Below, piece by piece: positions 34,199-46,345 of a DNA stretch of 64,000 bases. The notes under the pieces were generated by a model. It was given only the letters and a program-made list of their open reading frames with translations. It searched no databases and was not told the origin of the DNA. This DNA is from Dermatemys mawii. Taxonomy: Eukaryota > Chordata > Testudines > Dermatemydidae. Made by a program: the position numbers and the translations under genes. The stretch's first letter is position 1; every line of letters starts with the position of its first letter. Where the stretch lies: NCBI GenBank assembly GCA_007922305.1, contig ML677334.1, positions 20,285,126-20,349,125 of the forward strand. The letters are read 5' to 3'.

Positions 34199-35364
34199 CA
34201 CACAAAAAGCATTTGTAATGTTTTTAATTTTATCCTGTGTCTACATCTTAGAGGGCCTGATCCAAATAGAAAGACTCTCTTTGACTTCAGTGGTCTGTGG
34301 ATCAGGCTCTAAAAGTTTAAAGAATTCTGAAAACTCTGTTTATGTGTGTGTCTCTCTCTCTGTATATCACAATGAGCTAAGTGAGGAAGGATGGGATGCA
34401 GAGGGGTATTAGGAGCAAACCATTGAGCTCTAAATCTAAGCTATCTTAACAAAGAAAATGACAAGTATTTCTTGTCAAACTTAAGCTTCCAATAGGTGGC
34501 TTAATAAATGGCAGTAAGAGCAAAGTGAAATGGAAAGACTTAATGCTTAGTTATCTGTAGAGGCAGGGCAACAGGAGATGATACAATTGAGCATCACTCA
34601 ACTTACACAAAAAATTGGTTGAAAAAGAGCTCACCAAAGCCTTCTTTGCCTGAACGGATATTTATAGTCTAAGGATCTGTTCTGTCTCTCCCTATTCCTG
34701 TAGGGAAAAATGAACAGAGAGGCTTTCAGTCAGGCAGGCTATTTGACCAAGTTTTCTTTAAATGTTGGTTTTAGTTTTCATCATTTTAATGTGTATTTCA
34801 TTTACCAGCACAAAGGACTCCACTTTAATTTGAATCATAACACTGCTCAGTTTCAAATCCTTGCATACTTATTTCTTCTGGATTATGTGCAGTTGTGCAC
34901 CAGATATTTCTTTCCTTACATTTTCTTCCCGCCCTGGTATACTGGCATTTGTTTAGTTTAATGAAACTCAGATGACATTGCTGCTAGGAGTAACTGAGGT
35001 AATGTGTCAGGTAATTTAACTCTTACACAGTATTCTCTTTCTTTAATTACTTAATAGTGGTGGGAGGTTTTTGGTTGTTGGTTAGTTTTGTACAGTTACA
35101 TACATGCATCTCCTTGCTGCTTCAGATTTGTAAAAAATGAAGCAAGTTAGCTTTTTAATTTGTTATGTAGTGAACTAAGACACAGTTTGCATAAATATCA
35201 GTCGACTGAAGTTGTTCAATCTCATTTAATTCACTTCCTCGCTGCAGTACTGGCAGTAGGTGTAAATGACCCGTCTGCTCTAATATATTAACCAAAGACA
35301 ACACAATTCTTCCATTTCAAAATGCCTGGCCATTAGTGGATTCGAGGTTTGATTGTTGTTCTTT

Positions 35365-35412
35365 ATTATTTATTTATTTTATTATTTTATTATTTTATTT
35401 ATTTATTCTTTC
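35365..35412. repeat. TTTA/TTA simple repeat
   Basis: Alternating 'ttattatttatttatttta' and 'ttattttatta' units make an impure microsatellite of about 48 bp. Confidence 0.85.
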
Positions 35413-35649
35413 CTGTGTTTTCTAATTAAGGGCCAAGGGTTTGCTCCTGCAAAGTACTTTCACTAAAATCGTTGGAACTATTCATTAACTTGCATGTGCT
35501 TTGCTGGATCAGGGCCAGAGTATTCAGTACCTGGCAGGATTGAAACCCAAATCCTGTTCACTTGTCTCTTTCGTTACTGGCATTTTGTCAGTCTACACAG
35601 TGCAAAAATGGTATTTTATCATTCTGCACATAGGAACAGAAAATAATAA

Positions 35650-35748
35650 ATCTAGATGGTCTACATAATACTTAGTCCTGCCTCAGTGCAGAGGACTGGA
35701 CTAGCTGACCTATCGAGGTCCCATCCAGTTCTCTTTTTACGATTCTGT
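35650..35748 (+). mobile_element. CR1 3'-end fragment
   Basis: 'tagtcctgcctcagtgcaga', 'gactggactagctgaccta' and 'tcgaggtcccatccagttct' match the end of the CR1 subfamily also seen at 48441-48600. Confidence 0.75.
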
Positions 35749-37019
35749 ACTTGGATTGTGTTTATTTCCTGATCATTCCCTACTTCTTTGGAACTATTGT
35801 GAGTAAGTGCATAATGGGAGGTGGGTTCAGTTTAGCATCTCTTATAATTAACCATGTGATAGAGCACACGTGCTGCTATGGAGAAACATTTGTGGGGATT
35901 AATCAAGATATCTTGAAGGTGAAAGAGCCCACGATTTATTAAAACTTACCCTTACTCTAAACTGGAATGAAAAGAGACTATAGAGTCCCTGTAGGGAATA
36001 CAGGTTAATCTAGGATATATAGCTTTTAGTGTTTTTTTAAAAATTACTTTTTATTGTTTTTGGGGGGGTTTCAATCAATCTATAGGAGCAACAATTTGAG
36101 ACGAACACAAATCTGTCACATTTTTTAAAATAACGATTTTACCCTAGTTCCCAGCTCTTCTTGTGCTGACATTCTACAACCTGATTTTCAGAAAGGACTG
36201 TCACCATCAATTTTTCTGTTTTAAAGGACTTTAATTCTTTCAGCATGTTCATATGGTTTTATAAAGCCCCAGATACATGGCAAATCCCCTTGGTGTTGTA
36301 AGACAAGATTGCTGTTAAAAAATGTTTAGGCTTAGTCAGCTTCTTCTCACCACTGAACTCATGAGGGACTCTAGGAAATGGTGTTTATACTAAGCTTAAA
36401 TTGATAGGGCAAGTTTAATGCAATCAGGTCAAAGGTACAGCTGCTTAGCTAGTCTCATCAACCACTCAGGTTTCAGCATCAGTTTATAAGTAAAGGCCTG
36501 TAATGATAACATCTGGCTGCTAGCGCATGGGCTGCATTTTGTGTGCTGTGATTGAATGTAATTTAATGGTGGGGAGGAGCAAATTTAGGGGCAGCTTCAT
36601 TCCTGAGTTATGATTCCAGATAGATAAACTAGGACTGACAGACTTTGATCCAAATCTCGGTCATGTTATCAATTCATTTGATGAAGAGCCTTTCTTCAGC
36701 ACACCCAGGACAGAGATGTCCTTGCAGAGTGGAAGAGTACAGTCAGTTACAAGGGCTTTGTGTGAGCAAAGCCAGATCTAGGCTAAGATTTGTCCTCATT
36801 CAAGGTTCTCTTTTTAGTTTTTATTGTTCAAACTGAGTTTCACAGGTATTGGTTCAGGCATTATACTCAATATCCACCACGCAACCAGAGCTAATATGAG
36901 GAAATGTGCTAGACTGAGCAGTTTCTTAGGCTCTTGTCCTAATATAAGGATGGCATAAAGACTGATAAGAGAGCTCCTCTCTCCTAACGCCATGCAAGTT
37001 TGTTTATGCAAACTCGAAG
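35749..37019. other. Unique-looking DNA
   Basis: No gene or clear repeat was recognised. A run of eight G lies at about 36061-36068. Confidence 0.4.
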
Positions 37020-37849
37020 TTAAAGGGATTCTGCCAAACAGTGTAGGCCCAGAAATATAACTTTCTCAGGAGCAGGTAAATTTCTGACAGGTCTTAGAAT
37101 TTTTTATTTTAGATAAGGCTGGTTGTGCTTCCTATTGCTAAGGTTGCCCAACATTTTCCATTATGTAACCCTATTTTCAGTTGCTTATAATTCTGCAAAA
37201 CTTTAACCATTTGGGCTGAAATTTTCTATGGTGAGTATACACCCATGCTGACGTATTTTGGAAAATTTCAGCCAAAACACTTCAGCCATTTCTGAGAATG
37301 AGGATGAATAAAAATATGTTGTTTTGACCATGTTCAGAATTTTGGGAAACTTTTTCTTTGAACAGCTCTATGACTGCTTCACTTTAAAACAGGGAATTGA
37401 AATTTGGCAAGAGCTGGTCTTTGCATCAGAGATGTGCGTTTCACCGTTCTTGAGACAAACTGTCCAAATTTGGCCAAGTTATAAGCTTTTGAAAAATCAC
37501 AGTTTGCACTTGATCAGTAGAGACTTCTTCAGTTGTAACAACTAACATCTCAGAACAGTCTGTCCTGACTCAGTATGTCCCAGCCTTTCACAGTTCCTAC
37601 AGTGCTGACTGGATTGCTCATTCACTCCCTCCCCCACCACACACACAGCATGATCCATCCCCTCACAGTGCCTCCTTGTGAGTGGAGCATGCATGCCTCA
37701 TCCTCAGAGAACACCTCAGTATGTTTTAGCCCAGGGCTAAAGGGATGAAGCTGGATTTTCACTATAATTAATGCTGCAGGCTGAGCTGGAACTCAGAGCG
37801 GGGAACCTCTCTCTCCTGCACTGTCAATGACCCCCATCTGAGGACAAAA
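37020..37849. repeat. Probable dispersed repeat of unknown class
   Basis: The phrasing 'gaaactttttctttgaacag', 'gacaaactgtccaaatttgg' and 'ccaagttataagcttttgaa' followed by 'cagtagagacttcttcag' is familiar to me as a recurrent reptile interspersed repeat, but I cannot name it. It runs into the purine-rich segment that follows. No coding capacity. Confidence 0.35.
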
Positions 37850-38710
37850 ATGGATTGGGAAGAGTGAAAGGAATAGATTGGGGAAAGGAATTTGGTAAAA
37901 CTGTGGGACTGGAGAGGGTGAAGCAAAACTGGGACTGGCTGGTTAAGAAGACAGCAAGGGTACAGCTGCGCTACCCACTGGATCGGCAGGTAGCCCTCGA
38001 TGTATCAGGGATCAATTTATCGCATCTCATCTAGACACGACTGTACTCCACCTCGGCAGGAGGAGTAAGCAGAGTCAGCGGGGGAGCGGCTACAGTCGAC
38101 CCGCCACTGGGGGGACGGCCAGGTAAGTTGAACTAAGAGACTTCGACTTCAGCTACACGAATAGCGTAGCTGAAGTTGCATATTTTAGTTCAAACCCCTC
38201 CCCCCACCCCCGTCCAGTGTAGCCCAGCCCTGAGACTAGGAACTAATGTGGTGGAAATGAGGGTGAAGAGGGAGGGGACACAGATCTGACAAAGAGCTGG
38301 GTGTGTGGACAGAACTAGAACTAGCTGGGCAAAGAGCATGGGACAAGGAGCTAGCTCAGGAGGACTGAGGCAAGAAGCTGAGGAGAGAGTGGTAAGAGAC
38401 TGAGATTGGTTGAGGAGTCCAGGGAGAGAGTCAAGGGCTAGGAACCAGGGGGTGGAGAAGAAGAACAAATCAAATGAGGTGCTTGGAGGAGAAAACTGGG
38501 ACTGGATGTGGAAAAGGAAAGAGTCTGGGGGTTGATGGATGGTTGGGACTCAGGCAATGAGACTAGAACTGGCTGGGAGACTGGAACTGGGATGAGAAGC
38601 CTGAGAAGTGGAGACTGTGTCTGGACTGAAAAGGAAAAGGTACTGGGACCAGGAGCCAGAGATGGGGAAAACTGGGACTGGGTAGGAAGTTAGTGATGAG
38701 GCAGAAGAGG
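37850..38710. repeat. Purine-rich degenerate repeat (AACTGGGACTGG-like), split by a TIR element
   Basis: The plus strand is rich in A and G, with loosely repeated words such as 'aactgggactgg', 'gagactggaactggg' and 'aggagccagag'. It is interrupted at 37958-38230 by a hairpin-rich TIR element. The part at 37855-37940 recurs at 39570-39650 with moderate identity, so this is a dispersed repeat and not only local low complexity. Confidence 0.6.
37958..38230. mobile_element. Hairpin-rich TIR element, copy 2 (inverted relative to copy 1)
   Basis: It carries the same two hairpins as copy 1 in mirrored order: 'gctaccca...gcaggtagc' near the left end, and 'acttcagctac...gtagctgaagt' at about 38145-38176. 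It ends in 'gtgtagcccagccc', the complement of copy 1's start. The flanks CAA and TGA do not form a clear duplication. No coding capacity. Confidence 0.75.
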
Positions 38711-39569
38711 TCAGGTTTCAAGGAAGCAGGCAGAAGAGTCTCTGTCCACTAGAGCACACACGTCTCCATAGTGTGGAATGAAACCCAAGATTCCTGAGTC
38801 TCACCATTCCTCTGCCATCAGCAAATCTCATCCCTCTTCAGTGATGTTCCTCGTAGGAGATGACAGCTTATTACTGCTATCAGTTATTCCATTAACTCAA
38901 GTGGCAGAGGACTGTGCAGTGAATCTAAAGGTTTCAGCCATGCCACTGACCCATTGGGGTGTCAATATGATGCCACATCACAGCATTTCCATTTTTTCAG
39001 TGTTCTTTTTTTCAATGTAGAAAATTACATACCAAAAAACTACTTTAGAAGAACATTATTAAGGTCACGCAGGCAACTTAATTCTGACATTTCCTCTCTT
39101 GTGAGTACTTAACTTTGCAATCTTAATGTTCTTTTAAATGTAAGTGGTTTGTTTTCGGGGGTTTTAAGGGTAGTTTGTACACTTTGAAGAAGGTACAAAT
39201 TGATATGTAGGCACAGTGTCTTTCTAAACTTCATAGTTTAGACATAGTTCAGCACTTAGATTCATATGTTCCCTTTAGTCTGTGTGTGCAACTCTCTCAC
39301 ATACAACAGATTTTTGCCACAGATTGAAGGGATTTGTTTTGGTTGTTAAGTCAAGAGATCTGTATCTACCATCTAAGATCCTTTTCTGTTCTTGGCAGTG
39401 TCCTCTTTAGCATATATTCTAAAAAGGAAACTGCTTATTTCAGGGCTGTTCCAGGTTGTGCCTTGAACATCCAAGGTGACTATAAAACAGGCTTTTTTAG
39501 CTGACTGGTATATTTTCATTGACATATGGATAGTGTTGAAGGTGGATGACAATTTCTTATCCAGCCACT
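38711..39569. other. Unique-looking DNA
   Basis: No gene or clear repeat was recognised. Confidence 0.4.
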
Positions 39570-39720
39570 TGGGGAGAGTGAAAGAAACAGATTGGGACAA
39601 AGAATTTGGTGAAACTAGGGGCCTGGAGAGGGTGGCAAGAAACTGGGGCTAGGAACTAGTGGCTATGCTGGAAATCAGTCTACTCTATAGGATCCTAATG
39701 GTCCTTTCTGGCCATAATTT
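39570..39720 (+). repeat. Second copy of the purine-rich repeat joined to a CR1-like tail
   Basis: 39570-39650 repeats words of 37860-37940 ('gagagtgaaag', 'aatttggt', 'ctggagagggtg', 'aaactggg'). It is followed by 'atcctaatggtcctttctgg' at about 39689-39708, which resembles a CR1 3' end. The tail assignment is weak. Confidence 0.45.
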
Positions 39721-39957
39721 TTTTAAAAAAAATCTAATATGCTGCCTATGTGACTTTTAAAGAACCCTTATAGAACACGTTTGTTTGTTTCACTTTAAAA
39801 TTTATAATCAAGTCAGCATTGATACATTATACTGGAATTGTGGTGTTAAACTCTTTTAAGCAATGATCAGGAGGTTCCAGGGATAAGTATGGATTTACTC
39901 TTCTATAACCGTTTTTACGAACCTCCTATAGATAGTAAGACGTGCTGCTCTTTGTGG

Positions 39958-40009
39958 CTGAATGAACCACTAAGTACGATAGGATGAATGAACCACTAGG
40001 TACAATAGG
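39958..40009. repeat. 26-bp tandem duplication
   Basis: 'gaatgaaccactaagtacga' at 39960 is repeated 26 bp later with two substitutions. It is a simple two-unit tandem duplication. Confidence 0.9.
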
Positions 40010-40605
40010 TCAGTGTTTAGGGCTCCCGATTCTAGGGTCAGGTACACCTTGGGTCTGGAAAGCACAAGAAGCACATTACATCCAGTGAGGCAGTCTGGTT
40101 CTCAGGGGCTACTGAATCGGACTGGCATCACCTGCCCAACACACCTGAGATCTGTGCACCACTCCAGACCCAGTACCACTGCTGTTGTTCCTACAGGCTG
40201 AAGGGAGGAGGGGATCCTGGCTTGCAGCTGTCACTGCCACTCACTGTCACCACCTAAAAAGAGGGCTCTGAACATCACCCCTCAAAGTGTACGTAGGTGG
40301 GTGAGGACATTAGGAGGTGGAACTGAAAAGGCCCTATGTAGCCACATACTGATCATACTTAAGGCACTGAGTTGCCTTAATTCAGCCTTGATGCTCTTGA
40401 CATCTTATGTGACACAAGGTTTACCCCTGTGAGTGTATTTGTGTGTGTCTTGCTCTCTGTCTGACTCTGGTAGTATTTGCATGTGGTTTGTTCTCATATT
40501 GGTTTGAGAATGCTAAGTATGGGATGTTTCCACTTCAATTTTATTAATCAGTATATATGAATGTGGGGTGGGGCTGTGAAAATAGTCCATTTTTGGTACT
40601 TTTCA
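40010..40605. other. GC-richer unique DNA
   Basis: 40010-40340 is noticeably GC-richer than its surroundings but has only a short frame (62 codons) and no CpG-island-like density of CG. Nothing was recognised. Confidence 0.35.
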
Positions 40606-40795
40606 TCTGAGGATCTCAAACATTCATTAAGTAAACTTCACAGTATGCCTGTTGTTTCAGGACAGTTATATCACTGTTTTACAGAAGGGAAAAGCAAGGG
40701 TCAGAGAAGTTGGACAACTTGCCCAAGGTTACATGCAAGTCAGTGGTAGAAGCAGACACCTACGCCTGTGCTCCAATCATTAGGCTACTCTCCCC
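40606..40795 (-). mobile_element. MIR-like SINE fragment, reverse orientation
   Basis: 'gaggatctcaaacattcatt', 'actgttttacagaagggaaa', 'cttgcccaaggttacatgca' and 'gtcagtggtagaagcagaca' follow the reverse-complement order of MIR: 'gcccaaggtcaca' is the well-known antisense block. The copy is diverged, as expected for its age. Confidence 0.65.
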
Positions 40796-42169
40796 CACTT
40801 CTTGTTTGTGATTTACATTCTAGTGTAAGACTAGCTATAAATCATGATCTGGGATAGAATTTCCACCTCTGCTATTTTTGTAAGCTTGAAATATATGGTT
40901 TTTATGTTTGTAATTACAGATCTTCTAATAAAATACTTACTAATTGCACTGTAAATGGTCAGCCAAGGGTTGGCTCACATTTTTTCCACTTCTTTTGGAT
41001 TGCCTCGATTATTTTTCAGTGCCGAGATTAGCCCATTTATGTTCCTTCGCTTGCAGATGGGATGGGACCCTTTTAAAGCCATAATGATTATACATCATAC
41101 TGCTAGAAGTATAAACTGCCTTTGAACATATTAGCAAAAGCTAAACTACCAACTGTTAATTCAATGAATCATACTCTGCACAGGAGTGTTTTATATATAT
41201 ATGAAAATCCAACTGTATATGTATATGGAGGGCATATATTTACACACCACATGTGTAAGATATAAATGATCCTGATGAATACTGCTGAAGTAAATTATGT
41301 TAATACCCTAGTTAGAACTATTTTAACATTAGTTTCTAAATGTTTTTGTTACACTGTAGATTGGATGTTGGCAAGATAAAGGAACCTAGACTCTTAACTG
41401 CAACCTCTGCACTACAGTGCAACTCTGTGGGGATGTTCAAAATTAAACATTTGGTTTAGGTATTAAACATTAAAGTTTTCCTTTTAATTCCAAGACCTAT
41501 GTTAAAGCAGAATGGGAAATGGTTTACAGTATCTCCCAGTGAGGGCTTCCACACTGATATTGTCAGAAATTACATAATTTTCATTTCTTTTTGTAAGATT
41601 ATCACCAACAATACAAGGCTTAAACATTCCAAGTGTAATTGCAAAAATATATTTTCAAGTGGGCTTATAGTGTGTTCCTGGTAATAGGTGCACCTTACCT
41701 TTAAAACACCGATTTATTGGGCGGGGGAAGCTTTCCATTTAAGAGTAGGGAACTTTTTTTAATGAGTAACTTACCCAGTGGAAGCTCCCACTGTCACCAC
41801 TCATTCATACTAGACATGATAGAAATCAAAAGACCCATCACCAAAGGATGTTTATTGCCTCCTCATTCACCTGCACTGCTCAGCCAGAGTTGCTAGCTGC
41901 TTTGTGGCAGACAGTCTACAACACGCACCAAGCTACTGGCACTCTGTAGGTGAGAACCTGTTTCTCTGGTCTCCCTGCTAGTTCCTTTACTTCTTTTTGC
42001 ACTCTGTCTCTTGCCATACGTTGGAACAACAAGAGGGGACAGCCTCCATACATGACTGTATGCCGCCAACAATATTTGGCCTCATCCTCATGACTTTAAT
42101 ACTTTGGTATGTTAGGGGACGGTAGTCAACCTGACTGGATCCTTGTATGTAAAGGTGGTGTGATGACAC

Positions 42170-42500
42170 TACTAGAGAGGAGAGTGGGGAAGGAAAGAAA
42201 CCATATAGCAGATGAGAGAAAGGTACATTCCAAGGTGAGAGGGAGAGTGAAAAACACCCCAGTGTATGAGAAAGGGAGGTGACTCTGAAGGGAAAAGAAA
42301 GTCAGTGCACCCCAGTGGGAGCAAGAGACTAGAGAAGCAAGAGATTGTGATGGTGGGAAAGAGGAAGAAAGATAGGAAAAAAGACCAAGAGGGAAAGATT
42401 TAGATGGGGAAGGGGCAGAAGAAAAAGAGCCAGGTTTGCAAAGAAGGAAAGAAAAAGGCTGAATGAAAATAAGGAGAAATCAGGCCTTAAAAAAAGAAAG
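42170..42500. repeat. Purine-rich (GA) tract
   Basis: The plus strand is dominated by A and G over about 330 bp ('gagaggagagtggggaagga', 'gaggaagaaagat', 'gaaggaaagaaaaaggc'). The composition and words resemble 58930-59540, so both may be copies of one purine-rich interspersed repeat. Confidence 0.55.
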
Positions 42501-43889
42501 GAGTAGTAGGGGTTTGATTTTTTGTGGGATTTAGTGAAAAGTTTGGTATTGGAGTGGAATGTAATCTAATGTTAAAAAAAAACAACCCCCACATAGCTTG
42601 TTTGATTTTATACAGTAAATTAGGGGACATGGTTCTAAAGAACAAAATGGAGTTTGAGAGACCTGAGTTTGAGAGACCTGGCTCTACATGTGGGATGGCT
42701 ATAGGAGACCATATGAGAGATGGAAGATAATTTGTTCTGGTTTAATACGATTACTGTATGGATTCTAGCTTGTATTGACCTACATGGCCAAAATCCTCAG
42801 CTGTGAGTGGGAGTGTACCCCACAACTGGTGGGGAGGAGTGCAAAGGTGAATTTAAACCATCTTTACATTCCCTTGACTCTGAGATAGCTATGTGTCTGC
42901 CCGCCACTGTAACTTATGCGCAGCTTCCAAGGGCCCCAAAGGGCCATGATGGCAGGTGGAATGAAGGAGAGTTCTGGAATACTTCTCCATGTGCCAGATC
43001 CCCTCTGATGGCTCTGCTGCACTGGTGAATCCACTTTCATTGGAGTGATTCTCCAATGACTAGTAACATGAGCTTTGTGTACCCTAAACCCTGGGCAGAA
43101 TCTGGGCTGGTGTTTTTATATATCTCTATATGTATTATAGGAAATATGGAAAGGTATTTGGGCCCTCATTGGTTTTGGTACATTCTTACTGAATAATATT
43201 TATAAACCAACCATGCTTTACTAATGACACATTATTCTCACATATTCTAGTTTTATAACACAAGTCATGTGAGTAAAGTTATTCATGTGGAAAAGTGTTC
43301 ACAGGATTCAGCCCAAAGTCAGTAGTACCTCCAACCCCACTGAACACAATCCTGGAAATGTACTGTTATTAGTATGCAGTTTAGCAGCATACTAATTTCC
43401 ATGCCCACTAGTTGTGATGTTGCAGAGGATTATGACTTTGCATGTAAAATAAGCAACAGGAGATGAATTTTTAAGAACCTAGGTATTGCCATACCAGATC
43501 AGACAAGTGCTCTGGCTAGTTCAGTGCATGAAATCCAATAGTGAGCAATACCTCTTTTCAGCGTTGGGCCCATTTATCAATAACTTTAATACTTTAATAC
43601 TTAATACTACATCAATAAAAATAGCGGAAGTTGTCCCTCGACCACTCATGAAAAATGCTAAACCCCAGAGTATGTTTTGTTTTTTATGATTTATTTATAT
43701 TTGTGGAAAGATGTTAATGTAGCGAGCCAGGAGCACTCAAAATGTGTTCGATCAATTAAAAAAAACAACTACAGAATTCAACACCAGTAGCCCTTTAAAA
43801 CACTAAAACTTACATTAGGGAAATTGCAGTATTTTAGATGATTACTGTAGAATATTGTAGTAGTAGTCGTATCTTAATAAGGGAGTTGA

Positions 43890-44130
43890 GGATTGCTTTG
43901 ACAGCTTAACAGGAGCCTGAGGGCAACTGCACCTAATTTGCATGAAATGGAACACATTGCAGCCACCCTCTTTCTGAAGAAAGAGAAACTACAGGTGCCA
44001 ACATGCAATGATCTAGTTTAATCCAAACAGACAGGTCAGGAACTGCAGAATAATCTTTGCAGACTGCACCTCCCTGTTAATGAGGCTGATTGCAAGCCCA
44101 CTGCTGTTGTACTCCACTAAACAAGCAGTT
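43890..44130. promoter_or_regulatory. Possible non-coding regulatory element (speculative)
   Basis: A complex, non-repetitive block contains an exact octamer ATTTGCAT (43936-43943, POU-factor site), 'gttaatga' near 44076 (homeodomain-like) and 'gcagactgcacctccctg'. It resembles conserved non-coding elements in texture only. No alignment was possible. Confidence 0.2.
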
Positions 44131-45712
44131 AAAAAAGAAATGTGCAGCCGATATAGTTAACTTTCATCTCACACAGGTTCAAAAGGAGAAGACTCTCATT
44201 GTTACTCTCCTTTCATAGTTGTTTGCTCTAGACCATTTCAGTCATTGATGTTTAATATGGAAAATAAAAGGGGAAAATGACTGTCATAGCAGCATATTGA
44301 CCTCTAGGGGTTATTTTATGTGCTAAGTCTAAGATGTTGAAATTGCTACCCATCATCGTCAAACAAGACTATGTTAAACAGACATTAAGTAAACATTAAA
44401 AACTCATACCAACCTTTTGCATGTACCAAATGAGCAAGTAATTTAACACTAGTATTTAGTTGTGTGTGTTTGTGTGCATTCACATAAATTCATGCATACA
44501 GCTGTTTATCCTTATGAGCAGATATGTACAGCTGATTTTCAAAGCTTGATTTATGATGTATTCAAGAAAGCAAATTAAGGAGTAAAAAGAATGACTTGAG
44601 GAAATTGTCTTTGTTTCATATACACTTGTTTTTCACTCTGTTGATCATAGATGATGTTTCAACTCTATATAGAGCTACTTGTAGAAAGCAGTATTTGTAG
44701 TTTTAAACTATTGGAACTTCAGCTCAAGAACATTAGTCTCCTATTGGTACAAATTACTGTGTACATATTCCCTGAAATCATTTAGTATTGTAATGCTAAA
44801 GCTTTTGAATTGTTGATACCCTGAGACAGATATACATCTAACTCTTACAAGTACTTTAAATCACTTCAGTATAATTAATTAGATAATGAACATTGAATAT
44901 AGGCTATTCATTTTCATGATATATGCAGCTGATGTTCAGCCAACCTGAAAAGTTAAATAGAAATATGTTAAAACATGCTTGTATCATTTTACTGCCTTGA
45001 TTACATTTATTTGTATGATTGTACCCTCATTACAGAGGGTATAATTTGCCTTCACTCTTCTTATGAAGGGAGAACATGCATTTGTGGGGTTTGAATTTTT
45101 CATGCCAGTGAAAGTACAAAAGCTACAGTAAACTTTTCTAAATACAACAATAATGGAATAAGTGTAAGCATTGCTTTTTACGGAGAACTTTATGAAAATC
45201 AAACTTTTCCACAAATTGGCTTTTAATATAATTTTAAGGAGACAGAGAGTGACTTTTAGAGCTTATGAAACTATGAACTAATAAGACTGACTACTATATA
45301 TCAAGGTATCTTGCAGTCTTATTCCTTGCATGCTTCTCTGTAAAATTCAGTCCATGTCTTTTAATCGAACCATACTTCTTTACTCTGGTTCCTTAATTTA
45401 ACAAAAGATGTCAAACATGCCTGGTTGTGGGGTGGTTTGATAATTGTGGCAAACATCCACTGATAAGGCAAAATTCACTAAATTCATATTCATCTTTTCA
45501 TTGGACAAAGATTTCAACAACTGACTAGCCCCTGTTGCCTTTCATATTTGTTTTAACTTGGAAGTTAGAGATGTTAGTAAACTAAATTAAGTCCTTACAT
45601 TCTTAACAGATCAATTTTAAAACACTTGCCTTAGCAAATATACAGGCAGTTACTTTTATTAGGGTACTTATAATGTGTGATGAAATGAGACATTTATTTC
45701 ATATCATAACAA

Positions 45713-45835
45713 CTTGTATCTAGGGTGACCAGATGTTCCGATTTTATAGGAACAGTCCCGATTTTGGGGTCTTTTTTTTACATGGGCTCCTATTACCCTC
45801 CACCCCCATCTCAATCATGTCACCCTACTTGTGGC
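45713..45835. mobile_element. Small hAT-like MITE
   Basis: The body is 45721-45827 (107 bp) with ends TAGGGTGACCA and, reverse-complemented, TAGGGTGACAT. The flanks CTTGTATC (45713-45720) and CTTGTGGC (45828-45835) agree at 6 of 8 positions, consistent with a decayed 8-bp hAT duplication. The interior contains 'cagtcccgattttggggtc'. No coding capacity. Confidence 0.75.
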
Positions 45836-46189
45836 ACACCTTGCTGGATCAGATTACCGCACCATTCAAAGTATTTGGGGTTTAACACAATAAAATTGCC
45901 AAAATTTAAAAGAAATGTTTATTTTCCTGTTCATATATAATAATTCATACTACTGGAGTAGTTCTCTGAAAGAAGAATCTAGCAAACTGAAGATATATCC
46001 TTTTTGCATCAAAATATAACCACATTTTGATAGTAGATAAATGCAATTGTGTTTGTGATATATCATAGCTGTCTTTCAGATTTAATTTATATTTTAGATA
46101 TATATCTGATAGTATTTTGGCATATTATACAAGTGGCTATAATTATCTAAAACAATTGAAGATATACTACTGCCAAATGGCATCATAGG

Positions 46190-46345
46190 ATACATCCATA
46201 CTGCAAAAAAAGGGGCGGGGAGGGTTCCTTAACTCGGGTTTGCTACCCACATTGGCTAACTCGGGTTAAAATGGCAGTGAAGACATGGAAATTTAGGTTA
46301 GCAGCTCAAGTTCATACCCAGGCTGCCCTATAGGTTTCACCTCAG
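46190..46345. mobile_element. Probable MITE fragment (ACTCGGGTT type)
   Basis: 'tacatccatactgcaaaaaa' at the left and repeated 'aactcgggtt' at 46231 and 46259 are typical of a reptile TIR element I have seen before. The right end is not identifiable. Confidence 0.4.

Larger units (their letters stand above)
32906..35639. other. Mostly unique DNA with small old fragments
   Basis: No gene. Small fragments are listed separately at 33970-34035 and 34148-34198, and a simple tract at 35365-35412. The stretch 35090-35330 is complex and non-repetitive, but function cannot be shown. Confidence 0.4.
40796..45712. other. About 4.9 kb of mostly unique DNA
   Basis: No gene. Holds a purine-rich tract (42170-42500), an exact 15-bp tandem duplication (42650-42664 and 42665-42679), and a complex non-repetitive block (43890-44130) listed as a possible regulatory element. 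Confidence 0.4.

Noticed and set aside
40010..40340. GC-richer patch as a CpG-island promoter
   Set aside because: CG dinucleotides are few and no transcript-like frame follows.
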